Positions 15,007-23,967 are shown, numbered from the stretch's first letter. The stretch is DNA of 64,000 bases from Mesobacillus sp. S13 (GCF_020422885.1 NZ_CP084622.1:1135001-1199000), one strand, 5' to 3'. Notes: generated by a model from the letters alone, not told the origin. Numbers and translations: made by a program.

Positions 15007-16221
15007 ATGAATATCTTATGGGGTTTGATGGGAATTGCAGTCGTTTTGGGAATTGCCTTTATTTTCTCTAACAACAAAAAATCCATCAATTTCAGGACAA
15101 TCCTTGGCGGATTGGCAATCCAGTTCATTTTCGCGTTCTTAGTATTGAAATGGGAGACAGGGAAACTCTTACTGAAAAAACTATCACTTGGTGTCAATGA
15201 AATCGTTAACTATACTGACGCTGGTGTGCAATTCCTTTTCGGAGGATTGTTCCAGGCCGAAAATATTGGCTTTGTATTCGCTTTCCAAGTATTAACTGTT
15301 GTTATTTTCTTCTCATCTTTAATTTCAGTGTTATATTACCTTGGAATCATGCAAGTAATCATCAAGATCCTTGGCGGAGCGCTTTCTAAATTGCTGGGAA
15401 CGAGCAAAGCTGAATCACTATCAGCTGCAGCTAACATTTTCGTAGGTCAGACAGAAGCGCCACTGGTAGTTAAGCCTTACATCGCTAAAATGACTCAATC
15501 AGAGCTTTTTGCCATCATGGTTGGAGGCTTGGCTTCTGTAGCAGGTTCTGTATTGATTGGTTATTCCTTACTGGGTGTTCCATTGGAATACCTGTTAGCA
15601 GCAAGCTTCATGGCTGCTCCTGCAGGTTTGATACTTGCTAAAATCATGGTACCTGAAACAGAAAAGTCAGAGTCATCTGATGAACTAAAAATGGAAAAAG
15701 ACACAGATTCAGTTAACGTAATCGATGCTGCAGCTAAGGGAGCAAGCACTGGTCTTCAATTAGCACTGAATATCGGTGCAATGTTGCTTGCATTCATCGC
15801 ATTGATTGCCTTGATCAATGGAATCCTTGGATTCGTAGGAGGATTTTTCGGAGCAGGCAGCTTAACACTTGAAACAATCCTTGGTTATGTATTCGCTCCA
15901 CTTGCTTTCGCGATCGGCGTACCGTGGGATGAGGCTGTGAAAGCTGGCGGGTTCATCGGCCAAAAGTTGATCTTGAATGAATTTGTAGCTTACTCTTCAT
16001 TTGCACCACAAATTGAACAATTATCTGCAAAAACTGTGGCAATCATCAGTTTTGCACTTTGTGGATTCGCAAATGTATCTTCCATGGGAATCTTGCTCGG
16101 CGGACTTGGAAGCCTTGCTCCAAATCGTCGCGGAGACATCGCTCGCATGGGTGTACGAGCTGTAATCGCAGGTATGCTTGCATCACTATTGAGTGCCGCA
16201 ATGGCAGGTATGCTTCTATAA
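15007..16221 (+). CDS. nupC: NupC-family concentrative nucleoside transporter
   Basis: The 404-residue protein is a CNT-family nucleoside:cation symporter in the cytoplasmic membrane. Hydrophobic segments are spread through the chain with a polar insert at about 215-240 (ETEKSESSDELKMEKD). Family motifs include NIFVGQTEAPLVVKPYI and KLILNEFVAYSSFAP, and the end GFANVSSMGILLGGLGSLAPNRRGDIARMGVRA. AGAGGTGGG stands before the ATG. Paired DeoR-type operators and a perfect cre box precede it, so uptake is probably induced by deoxynucleosides and repressed on glucose. It directly follows deoR. Confidence 0.94.
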   Translation: MNILWGLMGIAVVLGIAFIFSNNKKSINFRTILGGLAIQFIFAFLVLKWETGKLLLKKLSLGVNEIVNYTDAGVQFLFGGLFQAENIGFVFAFQVLTVVIFFSSLISVLYYLGIMQVIIKILGGALSKLLGTSKAESLSAAANIFVGQTEAPLVVKPYIAKMTQSELFAIMVGGLASVAGSVLIGYSLLGVPLEYLLAASFMAAPAGLILAKIMVPETEKSESSDELKMEKDTDSVNVIDAAAKGASTGLQLALNIGAMLLAFIALIALINGILGFVGGFFGAGSLTLETILGYVFAPLAFAIGVPWDEAVKAGGFIGQKLILNEFVAYSSFAPQIEQLSAKTVAIISFALCGFANVSSMGILLGGLGSLAPNRRGDIARMGVRAVIAGMLASLLSAAMAGMLL

Positions 16222-16230
16222 AAATGACGA

Positions 16231-16261
16231 AAAGAGAGGGACTTGGTCCTTCTCTTTTTTT
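16231..16261 (+). terminator. Terminator after nupC
   Basis: AAAGAGAGGGAC (16231-16242) pairs with GTCCTTCTCTTT (16246-16257) with one mismatch, followed by T. Confidence 0.85.
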
Positions 16262-16308
16262 GCTTTGGGTTATAATAGAATAAATTGAACGGAAAGCTGT
16301 GATGATGA

Positions 16309-17064
16309 ATGTGTTTGATTTTATTTGCCTATAAAGCACATCCGAAGTATAAACTGATTGTTGCTGCCAATAGGGATGAAGCATATGCCCGTGAAACTGC
16401 ATCGGCCGATTTTTGGGAGGATGCGCCCGAAGTGCTCGCTGGACGAGACCTTGAAAAAATGGGGACCTGGATGGGGGTTACATCATCAGGCAAGTTTGCG
16501 GCTCTGACCAATTATCGCGATCCGAGTGAAATCACTGTCGGGAAAAGAACTAGAGGTGAGCTTGTTGCTGATTTTCTGAAAGGGACAGTTCACCCTCAAT
16601 CCTATTTGCTGGATTTGGCCAATCGCAGTCAGGAATATCCTGGTTATAATCTTTTGGCAGGGAATATCGAAGAGCTCTATTATTATTCCAACCGTGGAGG
16701 CCCGCTGCAAAAAGTGGAACCAGGCGTACACGGGGTCAGCAACCACCTGCTTAATACGGATTGGCCTAAGGTAGAACGGGGAAAAGCAAAGCTTGCCAGC
16801 ATCATTTCAGAAGAAAAGCCTGATCTGGTTAACAGATTATTTGACCATTTGGAAAATGCCGACCCTGCACCGGATCATCTGCTGCCATCTACGGGGGTAT
16901 CGCTGGAATGGGAGCGTTTGTTATCCCCGATGTTCATAAAAAATGAAGCGTACGGGACGAGAAGTTCGACTGTCATTTTGATGAATGAGAGGGAAATCCA
17001 TTTCCATGAACGGGTTCATACAAAAGACCAGCGATCAACCCAGCAATTTATAATCACGTTATAA
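16309..17064 (+). CDS. NRDE/TANGO2-family protein
   Basis: A 251-residue member of the NRDE family (human TANGO2 relatives). The name-giving motif is AANRDEAYARETASADFW near the N-terminus, preceded by MCLILFAY with Cys at position 2, as in the family. Other matches are LAGRDLEKMGTWMGVTSSGKFAALTNYRDP and the central VHGVSNHLLNTDWPKVERGK. Function is not established; an Ntn-hydrolase-like fold and roles in heme or lipid handling have been proposed for relatives. The ribosome-binding site is weak, but the conserved Cys2 fixes the start. A TATAAT lies at 16271-16276. Confidence 0.88.
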   Translation: MCLILFAYKAHPKYKLIVAANRDEAYARETASADFWEDAPEVLAGRDLEKMGTWMGVTSSGKFAALTNYRDPSEITVGKRTRGELVADFLKGTVHPQSYLLDLANRSQEYPGYNLLAGNIEELYYYSNRGGPLQKVEPGVHGVSNHLLNTDWPKVERGKAKLASIISEEKPDLVNRLFDHLENADPAPDHLLPSTGVSLEWERLLSPMFIKNEAYGTRSSTVILMNEREIHFHERVHTKDQRSTQQFIITL

Positions 17065-17100
17065 AAACGAGACAACCTCGAATGCGGTTGTCTCGTTTTG
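17064..17100. terminator. Bidirectional terminator between the NRDE and nitronate monooxygenase genes
   Basis: AAAACGAGACAACC (17064-17077) pairs perfectly with GGTTGTCTCGTTTT (17086-17099). Confidence 0.93.
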
Positions 17101-17102
17101 AT

Positions 17103-18068
17103 TCAGGCTAAGTTTTGAGCAGCTGATCTATATTCCAATCTTAAGTTCTCTATGATTGTACGGACTGGTAGTATGTCTTTTATTTCACTTACCCTGGCGC
17201 CAGCGAATACCAGGCCATTTTCTACATCGCCGGCAACGGATGTGAGCAGAGAGTCAAGTGTGCAAAATTGATAGGAGCAATTTTTCAGGCAATCTCGACA
17301 CTTTTTAATTCTGAGTTTATCTGTAGTGGTGATTAGCTTGGTGAAATGATTGGCAATCGCACGCCCATGCAAACCCACTGTTGTTTTTACCAGCAGTGTG
17401 TCTTTCTCAGTGGCTGAAACGTATTTATCCTTGAAGCTTTGCGGAGCGTCACATTCCTCGCTGGCGACAAATCTAGTGCCCATTTGGACACCTGAAGCTC
17501 CAAGGGACAAAGCCTTCGCGATATCAGCACCAGTCATGATACCACCCGCAGCAATCACCGGGATGGACACAGCCTCCACAATTTCAGGAAGAATATCAAA
17601 AAGGGGCTTGTCTGTCCCAAGATGGCCTCCTGCTTCAAATCCTTCCACTACCACTGCAGCAGCACCCAGGCGCTCTGAGATTTTAGCTAATTTAGCAGAA
17701 GAAACAATAGAAATGACCGGGATGCCCGCTTGCTTCCCCCAGGAATACATATCCCTTGAGATTCCTGCTCCCGAAATAATGAAGTCAACTTTTTCATCTA
17801 ACGCAGCTTTCATTTTCTCTGCAAAATCATTCATCGCAAACAATACATTTACACCTATGTACCCATTACCCTGTGTCAGCTCCCTGGCTTTCCGGATATG
17901 CATCACCATCTCTTCAACCGATATCCCTGTACCGGATATGATGCCAATTCCGCCAGCGTTGGCAACCGCTGAAGCCAATCCTCTAAGCGAGATCCCAACC
18001 CCCATTCCACCTTGCATAATCGGTACACTTGGAGCCATATGGCCAATTTTAAGCTGTGGGAAATCCAT
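17103..18068 (-). CDS. Nitronate monooxygenase-family flavoprotein with a C-terminal Cys cluster
   Basis: The 321-residue TIM-barrel flavoprotein belongs to the nitronate monooxygenase (2-nitropropane dioxygenase) / FabK group. FMN motifs are PIMQGGMGVGIS (17-28), VVEGFEAGGHLGTD (140-153, with the catalytic-type H149) and the phosphate loop VIAAGGIMTGADIAKALSLGASGVQMGTRF. Such enzymes oxidise toxic nitronates or act as enoyl reductases. Unusually, the C-terminus carries C257-x2-C260-x3-C264-x4-C269 (KKCRDCLKNCSYQFC), which could bind an Fe-S cluster or zinc and is not part of the basic family. GAAAGGGG precedes the ATG. It is monocistronic and convergent with the NRDE gene. Confidence 0.88.
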   Translation of the reverse strand: MDFPQLKIGHMAPSVPIMQGGMGVGISLRGLASAVANAGGIGIISGTGISVEEMVMHIRKARELTQGNGYIGVNVLFAMNDFAEKMKAALDEKVDFIISGAGISRDMYSWGKQAGIPVISIVSSAKLAKISERLGAAAVVVEGFEAGGHLGTDKPLFDILPEIVEAVSIPVIAAGGIMTGADIAKALSLGASGVQMGTRFVASEECDAPQSFKDKYVSATEKDTLLVKTTVGLHGRAIANHFTKLITTTDKLRIKKCRDCLKNCSYQFCTLDSLLTSVAGDVENGLVFAGARVSEIKDILPVRTIIENLRLEYRSAAQNLA

Positions 18069-18190
18069 GCTAAAAACCCCTTTCTGAATTTATTCTTTTG
18101 CAGTTTAACATGGGGATTAATAAAAAGATGTGATTTTTAGCACCTAGTACTATATTTAGGTATAAATATTTGGTGGTGGTTTTTAAGTTG

Positions 18191-18224
18191 AAAAAAGACG
18201 CAGAAACTGACTGTTCTGCGTCTA
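18191..18224 (-). terminator. Terminator after the aldo/keto reductase gene (minus strand)
   Basis: AGACGCAGAA (18196-18205) pairs perfectly with TTCTGCGTCT (18214-18223); the A run at 18191-18196 is the U tract on the minus strand. Confidence 0.9.
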
Positions 18225-18238
18225 AATTCCATATGAAA

Positions 18239-19069
18239 TTAAAAATTGAAATTATCCGGATCCGGGCCTACTCGCTCATCCTTGTTTAAGCCGTTCAAAA
18301 CGCCCATATCTTCTGCAGTAAGCTCAAAATCGAAGATATCTGCATTTTGGATAATTCGGTGTTCCTTGATTGATTTAGGAATCGTGACCACTTCGTTTTG
18401 TAAATCCCAGCGGAGGATCACTTGTGCAGGTGATTTTCCATGTTTTTCAGCGATCTCAACAATCGTTGGTTCTGATAAAAGCTCTCCTTGCTTCAAAGGA
18501 GACCACGCTTCCATTTGGATCCCTTCGGCTTTGCAGAATTGCAGAAGCTCTGTCTGGGCAAGATGAGGATGATACTCGACCTGGTTGACCATTGGCTTGA
18601 TTTTAGCATCAGCCATCAGGTCTTTAAGATGATGGACATGGAAGTTGCTTACGCCGATTGCGCGAACTCGGCCATCTTTGTATAGTTTTTCAAGAGCCTT
18701 CCATGTTTCCTTGTATTTTCCTGCAACTGGCCAGTGTATCAAGTAAAGATCAAGGTAGTCCAGGCCCAGCTTGTCCATGCTTGTTTCAAATGCCTGAAGA
18801 GTCGTTTCATAACCCTGATCAGCATTCCAGACCTTCGTCGTAATAAACAACTCTTCACGCGGAACACCAGCTTCCTTGATCGCCTGTCCCACGCCTTCCT
18901 CGTTTCCGTAAACCGCCGCAGTGTCGATGCTCTTATAGTCATTTTTAAGCGCAGCTTTAACAGATTCTACAACTTCGGAACCTTCCTGAACCTTGAACAC
19001 ACCAAGCCCAAACCATGGCATTTTGACGCCATTATGTAAGGTCGTTGTATCCTGGAGATTTTGTGGCAT
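18239..19069 (-). CDS. Aldo/keto reductase (YtbE/YvgN type)
   Basis: The 276-residue enzyme is an NADPH-dependent aldo/keto reductase of the 2,5-diketo-gluconate reductase/glyoxal reductase branch. The catalytic tetrad is D49, Y54, K79 and H112 (in SIDTAAVYGNEEG, FITTKVW and YLIHWPV), and the cofactor motif is IPKSIKEHRIIQNADIFDFEL near the end. GAGGCG-type Shine-Dalgarno (AGGAGGCG) lies before the ATG. A second, similar copy is at 53213-54040. It probably detoxifies aldehydes such as methylglyoxal; the true substrate is not readable from sequence. Confidence 0.93.
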   Translation of the reverse strand: MPQNLQDTTTLHNGVKMPWFGLGVFKVQEGSEVVESVKAALKNDYKSIDTAAVYGNEEGVGQAIKEAGVPREELFITTKVWNADQGYETTLQAFETSMDKLGLDYLDLYLIHWPVAGKYKETWKALEKLYKDGRVRAIGVSNFHVHHLKDLMADAKIKPMVNQVEYHPHLAQTELLQFCKAEGIQMEAWSPLKQGELLSEPTIVEIAEKHGKSPAQVILRWDLQNEVVTIPKSIKEHRIIQNADIFDFELTAEDMGVLNGLNKDERVGPDPDNFNF

Positions 19070-19228
19070 ATGTTACGCCTCCTTTATTAATTCTATTGCA
19101 AAGATATTTTCTCATATTTTTTATTTGGTAAAAAGTAATTGGACTTTACTGAAGGCACTGTTTTATAAGATGACTTTTTGTGAGATTGTCCAATGTAGCG
19201 TGTCCGTTTTTTAGACTAACTTCAGCTC

Positions 19229-19375
19229 TTGCCAGCTTTAGCTTCATCAACGGAAAAGCTGTCAAGAAAACGCCGGAATTATGACAGGTTTGGGCCATTC
19301 AGCAGAAAAGCTGTAAGAAAACGCAGGAATCATGACAGCTTTGGTTATTCACCAGAAAAACTGTCAAAAAAGGAC
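19229..19375. repeat. Intergenic repeat family D, three units
   Basis: GAAAAGCTGT or GAAAAACTGT occurs at 19253, 19304 and 19354 (spacing 51 and 50 bp). Between copies lies ATGACAGSTTTGG, whose TGACAGCTTT is the inverse of AAAGCTGTCA, so each unit forms a hairpin. The array fills most of 19070-19446. Confidence 0.75.
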
Positions 19376-19446
19376 TTTTATTCTTAAGTTCAGGGTAAAT
19401 TCAGGATATGTAGGTAATGCTCAAAAGTGAAAGGAGTACGATACTT

Positions 19447-19674
19447 ATGATCATTAAAGTGCTGGGGCCGGGCTGCGAAAAGTGCAAAAAACTTGAAGAG
19501 AGTATTAATGCTGCTGTGAAGGAAGCTGGTGTCGCGGCGGTAGTGGAAATGGTGGAAGACAATAAGGAGATCGAAAAGTATGAGGTGAAAAGTACTCCGG
19601 CGTTGGTTATTGATGAGAAAGTTGTTTCAGCGGGGAAGCAGTTGTCTGCACAGGAAGTGAAGGGATTATTTTAA
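19447..19674 (+). CDS. Small thioredoxin-fold redox protein
   Basis: The 75-residue protein resembles the MTH895/TM0996 group of minimal thioredoxins. The active site is C10-x2-C13 in GPGCEKCKKLEES, and the cis-proline motif is KSTPALVIDEKV. It would be a cytosolic disulfide reductase for an unknown partner. The ATG at 19447 is used because AAGGAG lies about ten bases upstream; the longer frame from 19417 reads through that site. It is flanked by repeat family D upstream and a strong shared terminator downstream. Confidence 0.88.
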   Translation: MIIKVLGPGCEKCKKLEESINAAVKEAGVAAVVEMVEDNKEIEKYEVKSTPALVIDEKVVSAGKQLSAQEVKGLF

Positions 19675-19715
19675 ATCAGGACAGGCCTTATCATGCGGCC
19701 TGTTCTGATTTTTTC
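19675..19715. terminator. Bidirectional terminator after the thioredoxin-like gene
   Basis: ATCAGGACAGGCC (19675-19687) pairs with GGCCTGTTCTGAT (19697-19709), one G-U pair, followed by T6. It overlaps the end of the convergent membrane-protein gene. Confidence 0.9.
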
Positions 19716-20356
19716 TCAAGGAAAGCTTTAGTTGCCCATAATGAAATCAATAAAATTAATTCGAAGCCGTTCGTGGCGGCATCGCTCTCCAAGGGAATCG
19801 GCACGGCGCTTCCTATTCCCATCAAAATGACACCAACAGCCATCCATTTCCACTGCAGCTTTTTCCAGAGGATAAATCCTGCAAGCAGTAAAGCAAGGGT
19901 AACGCCAATAATCATGATTGGAGGCCCATGTGAACCAGCTGCTTCATAGCTTAGTACACCGTAATTCCTGGAGGATTCAAGCTTAAGTCCGATGGTATTT
20001 TGCATAAGTTCTGCAATTATCATGGCAACAGTAAATATACCTGCTGCGAGAAGTCCTGTGCGTTCGTTCAGCCAGTGAATACCTGTCTTCCTGATTGCTG
20101 CCCAGGAAAATAAGATCAACAATGGCGTAAAGAAAGCATGAAACCAGTAGCGCATCACATTTAAGCCTTTTAAAATGGGGCCTTCCCCAATCATGCTCCC
20201 CAGCGAAAGGACCAGGTTGTCATATATTAAGCCGAATGTAACAAGCAGAAGGACATTCAGCCAGGTGAAAAACCCATACTTGATGGATAATTTTAGTCCC
20301 CATAGGAATAAAAACATGTAGGCGAGGGAATATAATCCGTAGATATAAGGATCCAT
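19691..20356 (-). CDS. Multi-pass membrane protein, unknown
   Basis: A 221-residue integral membrane protein with about seven hydrophobic segments (near 4-26, 30-52, 72-88, 100-117, 146-163, 168-186 and 196-213). Short conserved-looking polar stretches are LGSMIGEGPILKGLNVMRYWFHAFFTP and NYGVLSYEAAGSHGPP. No enzyme motif or known transporter signature is recognised. GGAGGTAAG precedes the ATG. It is divergent from the DegV gene and convergent with the thioredoxin-like gene. Confidence 0.75.
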   Translation of the reverse strand: MDPYIYGLYSLAYMFLFLWGLKLSIKYGFFTWLNVLLLVTFGLIYDNLVLSLGSMIGEGPILKGLNVMRYWFHAFFTPLLILFSWAAIRKTGIHWLNERTGLLAAGIFTVAMIIAELMQNTIGLKLESSRNYGVLSYEAAGSHGPPIMIIGVTLALLLAGFILWKKLQWKWMAVGVILMGIGSAVPIPLESDAATNGFELILLISLWATKAFLEKKSEQAA

Positions 20357-20562
20357 GAGTCACTTACCTCCAGTCAGGTTTGTTACCATTCTTCCCTTTT
20401 ATAGGGAAGAGAAACATGTGTCGATGTTATTAACTTTTTCATTGTTTTTAACAAATAAATCGTATTCTTAAAAATTACTAATAGTCTTATAAGGCATCTT
20501 CATATATCATGAGAAATGTAAGCATATACACCGATATTTTTGACGAAGAACAGGAGAAATTC

Positions 20563-21408
20563 ATGACGACATTAAATGAGATTGCATGGGTAACCGACAG
20601 TACATCTGGACTTACTGAAGAATTCATTAAAAATAACCATATATACGTTGTGCCTTTGAGTATTATTTTTGGTGAGGAATCCTATTTGGAAGGGGTAGAT
20701 ATCACTGCAGAGGATTTCTATCCAAAGCTGGCAGCATCAAAGGTCCTTCCGAAAACATCCCAGCCTGCGATCGGGGAGTTTGTAGAGCTTTACCAGAAGC
20801 TGAAGGAGCAGTACAAGCATGCGATTGCGATTCATGCTTCCAGCGCTCTCACGGGAACTTTCCAATCGTCCGTAGCAGCTTCAAGCATGGTTGATTTCAG
20901 GGTCGATGTCATCGATTCGAAAATAGGTTCATACCCTTTGGGACGCATGGTGGAAAAGGGAGTTGAACTGCAGAAAGAAGGCAAGTCATATTCAGAAATC
21001 GTTTCCTATTTAAAAACGCTGCCTGACAAGGCCAATTTATATATGGCTCCGGGAAGTTTAGAGCAGCTGCATAAGGGCGGCCGTTTATCTACCACACAGG
21101 TAATCATCGGAAGCTTGATCAAATTGAAGCTGATTGTCAGATTCGATGATGGTAAGGTAGTCCTTTTTGATAAAATCAGGACTGAAAAAAAGGTCAAAGA
21201 ACGCCTGTATCAAATTTTCGAAGAGGCTTCAGGCAATGTGAAGGAAGCTAGTGTCATTCATGGAAACGTAAAGGAATTGGCTGAACAATGGCGGGAAGAA
21301 CTTCAACAGCGTTTTCCGGAAATATCTTTTACAACGACTACATTCAGTCCAGTTGCGGGTACACATACGGGGCAGGGAACAATCGGACTTGCCTGGATCA
21401 ATGAATAG
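20563..21408 (+). CDS. DegV family fatty-acid-binding protein
   Basis: DegV proteins (FakB-type) bind a single fatty acid and, with the kinase FakA, present it for phosphorylation. The 281 residues show the family marks: WVTDSTSGLTEEF near the N-terminus, LPKTSQPAIGEFVELYQ, IHASSALTGTFQSSVAAS and HKGGRLSTTQVIIGSLIKLKLIVRF. The start at 20563 follows AGGAGA and gives the usual length of about 280; the frame extends 18 codons further without a good site. It is monocistronic with its own terminator. No fakA is in the window, so its partner must lie elsewhere. Confidence 0.92.
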   Translation: MTTLNEIAWVTDSTSGLTEEFIKNNHIYVVPLSIIFGEESYLEGVDITAEDFYPKLAASKVLPKTSQPAIGEFVELYQKLKEQYKHAIAIHASSALTGTFQSSVAASSMVDFRVDVIDSKIGSYPLGRMVEKGVELQKEGKSYSEIVSYLKTLPDKANLYMAPGSLEQLHKGGRLSTTQVIIGSLIKLKLIVRFDDGKVVLFDKIRTEKKVKERLYQIFEEASGNVKEASVIHGNVKELAEQWREELQQRFPEISFTTTTFSPVAGTHTGQGTIGLAWINE

Positions 21409-21421
21409 TAAACAAACAAGG

Positions 21422-21453
21422 AATCAGCCTATGTGAAGGCTGATTTCTTTTTA
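21422..21453 (+). terminator. Terminator after the DegV gene
   Basis: AATCAGCCT (21422-21430) pairs with AGGCTGATT (21437-21445), followed by TCTTTTT. Confidence 0.9.
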
Positions 21454-21506
21454 TTGCCCATGTTCCTGTGTACACTTGAAATAACAAACTTACAGGGGGA
21501 ATACAG

Positions 21507-22415
21507 ATGTTGAAGATTGGCGTCATTGGCTTAGGGGATATTGCACAAAAAGCCTATTTGCCTGTTTTTGCAGAGAAGGGAGATATTGAGTTCCATCTTT
21601 TCACGCGTGATCAGGACAAGCTGAAAAATCTTGCTGCAAAGTACAGGTTTTCCCATATCCACTCAAGTCTGGATGTGCTCATTGAAAGTGGTGTGAAGGG
21701 AGCTTTTGTACATAGTGCAACAGAATCTCATCATCAAATTGTCAAACAACTGCTCCTGGCTGGTGTCCATGTGTATGTCGACAAGCCCATTGCCTATGAT
21801 TATGAAAAAGCCAGGGAATTGACAGAGCTGGCTGAGGAAAAAGGCTTGATCTTAATGACCGGTTTTAACCGCAGGTATGCTCCGGCATATAAGAAGCTGA
21901 CTGAGCTGAAAGAACCGAATATGGTGATCATGCAGAAAAACAGGCGGGCTCTGCCGGGGGAAATACGTAACTTTATTTATGATGATTTCATCCATGTTAT
22001 CGATACACTTAGATTCTTATTTCCGTACCCAATTGAGCGGGTCAATGTGACAGGCAAAAAAAATGGTATGTTTTTGCATCATGTGGTCATTCAGCTTCAG
22101 GCGGAAGCGGGTGTAGCAATTGGAATCATGAACCGTGACAGCGGTGTTGTAGAAGAAAAAGTGGAGATATTCCAATCAGCTGAAAAACGAACAGCTTTAA
22201 ATGTTTCTGACCTTTTCGTGCAGGAAAACAGGACTGAAACAAGGGTAGGGGGAAGTGACTGGGAACCAACCCTTCATAAGCGCGGCTTTGAACAAATTGT
22301 TTTTGATTTCCTGCAGGCTGTCGGCAGCAAAACTTCACCGCTTTTAACCGCAAGGGGTTCTTTGAAAACACATGAAATTTGTGAACAAATCGTCCTGGAA
22401 TTAGAACAGTTATAA
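21507..22415 (+). CDS. Gfo/Idh/MocA-family NAD(P)-dependent oxidoreductase
   Basis: The 302-residue protein has the N-terminal Rossmann motif GVIGLGDIAQKAYLPVF (4-20), the central VHVYVDKPIAYDYEKARELTELAEEKGLILMTGFNRRY with the family Lys in EKP/DKP, and a C-terminal alpha/beta substrate domain. Members oxidise or reduce sugars, inositols or related polyols. The substrate cannot be assigned. CAGGGGGA lies before the ATG. It stands alone between terminators, so context does not help. Confidence 0.9.
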   Translation: MLKIGVIGLGDIAQKAYLPVFAEKGDIEFHLFTRDQDKLKNLAAKYRFSHIHSSLDVLIESGVKGAFVHSATESHHQIVKQLLLAGVHVYVDKPIAYDYEKARELTELAEEKGLILMTGFNRRYAPAYKKLTELKEPNMVIMQKNRRALPGEIRNFIYDDFIHVIDTLRFLFPYPIERVNVTGKKNGMFLHHVVIQLQAEAGVAIGIMNRDSGVVEEKVEIFQSAEKRTALNVSDLFVQENRTETRVGGSDWEPTLHKRGFEQIVFDFLQAVGSKTSPLLTARGSLKTHEICEQIVLELEQL

Positions 22416-22420
22416 AAAAT

Positions 22421-22457
22421 AAGCCCCGCCTCTTATAATTGAGACGGGGCTTGTTTT
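22421..22457. terminator. Bidirectional terminator between the Gfo/Idh gene and the purine permease
   Basis: AAGCCCCGCCTC (22421-22432) pairs with GAGACGGGGCTT (22441-22452), one G-U pair, with T runs both ways. Confidence 0.92.
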
Positions 22458-23748
22458 ATACATACATAAAATAACCAACAAACAAGAAACCGAGTATATA
22501 CATAATGGGATGAACTTCTTTAAACTTCCCCATACCAAGCATCATCAAAGGATAAAGAATGAAGCCAAGGGCGATTCCTGTGGCGACGCTAAAAGTGAGC
22601 GGCATCATGATGATTGTGACGAATGATGGGATAATCACAGCAAGATTGTTCCAGTTGATTTTACTGATTTCAGTTGCCATCAACGCACCAACAATGATGA
22701 GTGCCGGAGCGGTAACTTCTGGTGTAATCACGGACAGGATCGGAGAGAAAAGCATCGCAATCCCGAAACAAGCCGCAATGATTACAGATGTAAAACCTGT
22801 TCGCCCGCCGACAGCAATCCCTGCTGAAGATTCAACGAACGACGCTGTTGTGGATGTCCCGAGTACAGCACCGGCAACAGCAGATCCTGCGTCCGCGAGA
22901 AGTGCGCGGCCTGCATTTGGAATTTTATTATCCTTCATCAGACCAGCCTGGCTGGCAACCGCAATAAGTGCTCCGGCAGTATCAAAGAACGCGACAAACA
23001 AGAATGTGAAAATAACGGCAAGGACATCAGGAGAGAAAATATCCCCAAGATGATGAAAGACGACACCAAATGTAGGTGAAATATCGGGAACAGACCCGAC
23101 GATTGCTGTTGGCTTTTCAATCAAGCCAGTAAATATTCCTATGATTGTGGCAATGACCATTCCATAAAAGATGCCGCCGCTGATTCCGCGGACCATCATG
23201 ATCACGCTGATGATGAAGCCGAACAGTGCAAGCAGGACAGGGCCTGATGTCAGGTTACCGATTGAGACGAAAGTTGCTTCGCTGCCAATGATGATTCCTG
23301 CATTTTTCAAACCGATGAATGCGACGAAGAAGCCGATGCCCCCAGCGATTGCATGCTTAAGATCCTGGGGAATCACATTAATGATTTTTTCGCGGATCTT
23401 TAAAAGACTGAGGATGACGAATAGGACACCCGCGATGAATACACCAGTAAGGGCGACTTGCCACTCAACTCCCATGCCGATACAAACGGTGAAAGTGAAA
23501 AATGAATTCAAGCCCATGCTTGGAGCAATTCCAATTGGGAAGTTTGCCAGCAGGCCGATCAGCAGCGAGCCAATAATCGCAGACAAAGCCGTAGCGGTAA
23601 AAACAGCTCCCTTATCCATGCCAGCCTGGCTGAGGATTAAAGGGTTGACGACAAGGATGTACGCCATCGACAAGAAAGTCGTGATACCGGCAAGTGTTTC
23701 CTGTTTATAATTTGTATTACGTTCAGCGAACTGGAAAAAGTTTTTCAT
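22456..23748 (-). CDS. pbuG: Guanine/hypoxanthine permease (NCS2, AzgA/PbuG type)
   Basis: A 430-residue purine base:proton symporter of the AzgA-like NCS2 branch. Family motifs include the N-terminal QETLAGITTFLSMAYILVVNP, SMGLNSFFTFTVCIGMG, FDTAGALIAVASQAGL and TSTTASFVESSAGIAVGGRTGFTSV. The ATG at 23748 follows AGGAGG; the longer frame has no site. A guanine-type purine riboswitch with its own terminator hairpin lies in the leader, so import should be shut off when guanine or hypoxanthine is plentiful. A paralog at 46603-47904 lacks the riboswitch. PbuG is named by closest type and its riboswitch; PbuO is the alternative. Confidence 0.93.
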   Translation of the reverse strand: MKNFFQFAERNTNYKQETLAGITTFLSMAYILVVNPLILSQAGMDKGAVFTATALSAIIGSLLIGLLANFPIGIAPSMGLNSFFTFTVCIGMGVEWQVALTGVFIAGVLFVILSLLKIREKIINVIPQDLKHAIAGGIGFFVAFIGLKNAGIIIGSEATFVSIGNLTSGPVLLALFGFIISVIMMVRGISGGIFYGMVIATIIGIFTGLIEKPTAIVGSVPDISPTFGVVFHHLGDIFSPDVLAVIFTFLFVAFFDTAGALIAVASQAGLMKDNKIPNAGRALLADAGSAVAGAVLGTSTTASFVESSAGIAVGGRTGFTSVIIAACFGIAMLFSPILSVITPEVTAPALIIVGALMATEISKINWNNLAVIIPSFVTIIMMPLTFSVATGIALGFILYPLMMLGMGKFKEVHPIMYILGFLFVGYFMYV

Positions 23749-23784
23749 GTGTGCTGTCCTCCTGGTTGTTTGATAATATGCTGA

Positions 23785-23822
23785 AAACAAAAAAACTCCG
23801 GCAGTTCATGCTGCCGGAGTTA
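23785..23822 (-). terminator. Riboswitch expression-platform terminator
   Basis: AACTCCGGCAG (23794-23804) pairs perfectly with CTGCCGGAGTT (23811-23821). The A run at 23785-23793 gives the U tract on the minus strand. It stands between the aptamer and the permease Shine-Dalgarno. Confidence 0.93.
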
Positions 23823-23869
23823 CCACAAAGGACAAATAGTTGCCAAAAAGAATAGCAAATATCAAAGTC

Positions 23870-23938
23870 CCTTGTAGTCACGCCTTTTACGGTAGCATGG
23901 TAGAAACGTCCGAGCCATATTCTCGAACATATACAAGG
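23870..23938 (-). ncRNA. Purine riboswitch aptamer, guanine class
   Basis: On the minus strand P1 is CCTTGTA/TACAAGG. P2 is GUUCGAG/CUCGGAC with loop AAUAUGG. The joining strand is GUUUCUACC, P3 is CAUGC/GCGUG, and J3/1 contains GACUAC. The C in that segment corresponds to C74, which reads guanine or hypoxanthine; adenine aptamers have U. All conserved loop bases I can check are present. The following terminator makes ligand binding switch transcription off. Confidence 0.95.
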
Positions 23939-23967
23939 AAAAATTATAGATTTAAATAATACTAGAG

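Noticed and set aside
22559..23710. Long frames opposite the purine permease gene
   Set aside because: They are the antisense shadow of a GC-biased membrane protein and have no ribosome-binding sites. Similar shadows at 17350-18087 and 47273-47638 were dropped.
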